Assembly: GCA_948468385.1 (NCBI GenBank)
Contig: CAOKHZ010000027.1
Span: 1-61,960 of the forward strand
DNA: 61,960 nt
Origin: an uncultured Faecalicatena sp.
Lineage (GTDB): Bacteria; Bacillota; Clostridia; Lachnospirales; Lachnospiraceae
Direction of reading: 5' to 3'
Made by a program: the position numbers and the translations under genes. The first letter of the stretch is position 1, and the number at the start of each line of letters is the position of its first letter. The notes beneath the pieces were generated by a model, which was not told the origin of the DNA, made no database searches, and worked only from the letters and a program-made list of their open reading frames with translations. Positions 61,922 through 61,960 of this stretch are shown piece by piece.

Positions 61922-61960
61922 TGTGCAAAAATGTGACTCTATTCGCTTCAAATAAGGGCA

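Noticed and set aside
61786-61960. Small RNA gene at the right end
   Set aside because: Two hairpins and a terminator are visible, but TTGACA and TATAAG are only six bases apart and no usable promoter was found; recorded only as a terminator region.

Overview
The window looks like chromosomal DNA from a Gram-positive Firmicute, most likely a clostridium of the Lachnospiraceae type. The reasons are strong Shine-Dalgarno sites of the AGGAGG class, frequent GTG and TTG starts, the gene string tig-clpP-clpX-lon-engB, a class III fructose-bisphosphatase, a LexA box of the GAAC-N4-GTTC type, and a cluster of secreted proteins with choline-binding-type cell-wall repeats. I cannot name a species. No tRNA, rRNA, CRISPR array, integrase or transposase was seen.

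Region 1 (1 to about 7.2 kb, possibly to 9 kb) looks like the edge of a prophage or domesticated phage element. On the minus strand it carries a single-polypeptide RNA polymerase of the double-psi beta-barrel family (YonO / cellular RdRp type, DVDGD active site, C-terminal zinc ribbon), an HU-like protein and two small genes that resemble tail-terminator and tail-chaperone genes. The polymerase gene is interrupted by one in-frame TGA at 4507-4509. On the plus strand, divergent from it, is a sigma-70-like domain fused to a DUF262 domain, with a good internal ribosome site before the DUF262 half. The divergent promoter holds a near-consensus sigma-A promoter and three LexA-like operators at exactly 33-bp intervals. 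Hairpin-rich non-coding DNA lies at 54-402 and 2187-2320, including one hairpin present twice with three compensatory base-pair changes.

Region 2 (7.3-20.9 kb) is mixed housekeeping: a zinc-ribbon miniprotein, a SpoIID-like peptidoglycan-binding protein, an SSB-like protein, dapB, fbp, a repeat-bearing lipoprotein, a HisA isomerase of the eukaryotic HIS6 type, secA, prfB, a homoserine dehydrogenase, a CYTH protein and a DJ-1 protein. The prfB programmed frameshift site has TAA where the well-known site has TGA. Perfect or near-perfect palindromes built on GTTAC..GTAAC occupy several gaps.

Region 3 (21-30.2 kb) is protein quality control (tig, clpP, clpX, lon), engB, an AI-2E-family permease and a siroheme sulfite/nitrite reductase. 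Region 4 (30.4-36.1 kb) is a three-gene signalling operon: a lone receiver, a hybrid kinase with degenerate receiver, receiver and Hpt, and a second hybrid kinase whose C-terminus is a DegV/FakB-type fatty-acid-binding domain. Region 5 (36.3-45.4 kb) is uvrB-uvrA behind a perfect LexA box, then an mreB-like gene, recD2 and comF.

Region 6 (45.4-51 kb) is a cyclic-di-AMP operon (two membrane proteins, cdaA, cdaR) continuing into an HPr-like gene and an LCP-family gene. Region 7 (51-61.8 kb) is a cell-surface locus: a polyprenyl-phosphate glycosyltransferase and a YfhO-type membrane protein (together resembling the CsbB/YfhO glycosylation pair), an acyltransferase, and four intact plus one broken secreted protein that share cell-wall-binding repeats but carry different catalytic ends (GH25 lysozyme, CHAP-like, L,D-transpeptidase, CAP). 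The shared repeats suggest they all bind the same wall polymer, and the membrane enzymes may build or decorate that polymer.
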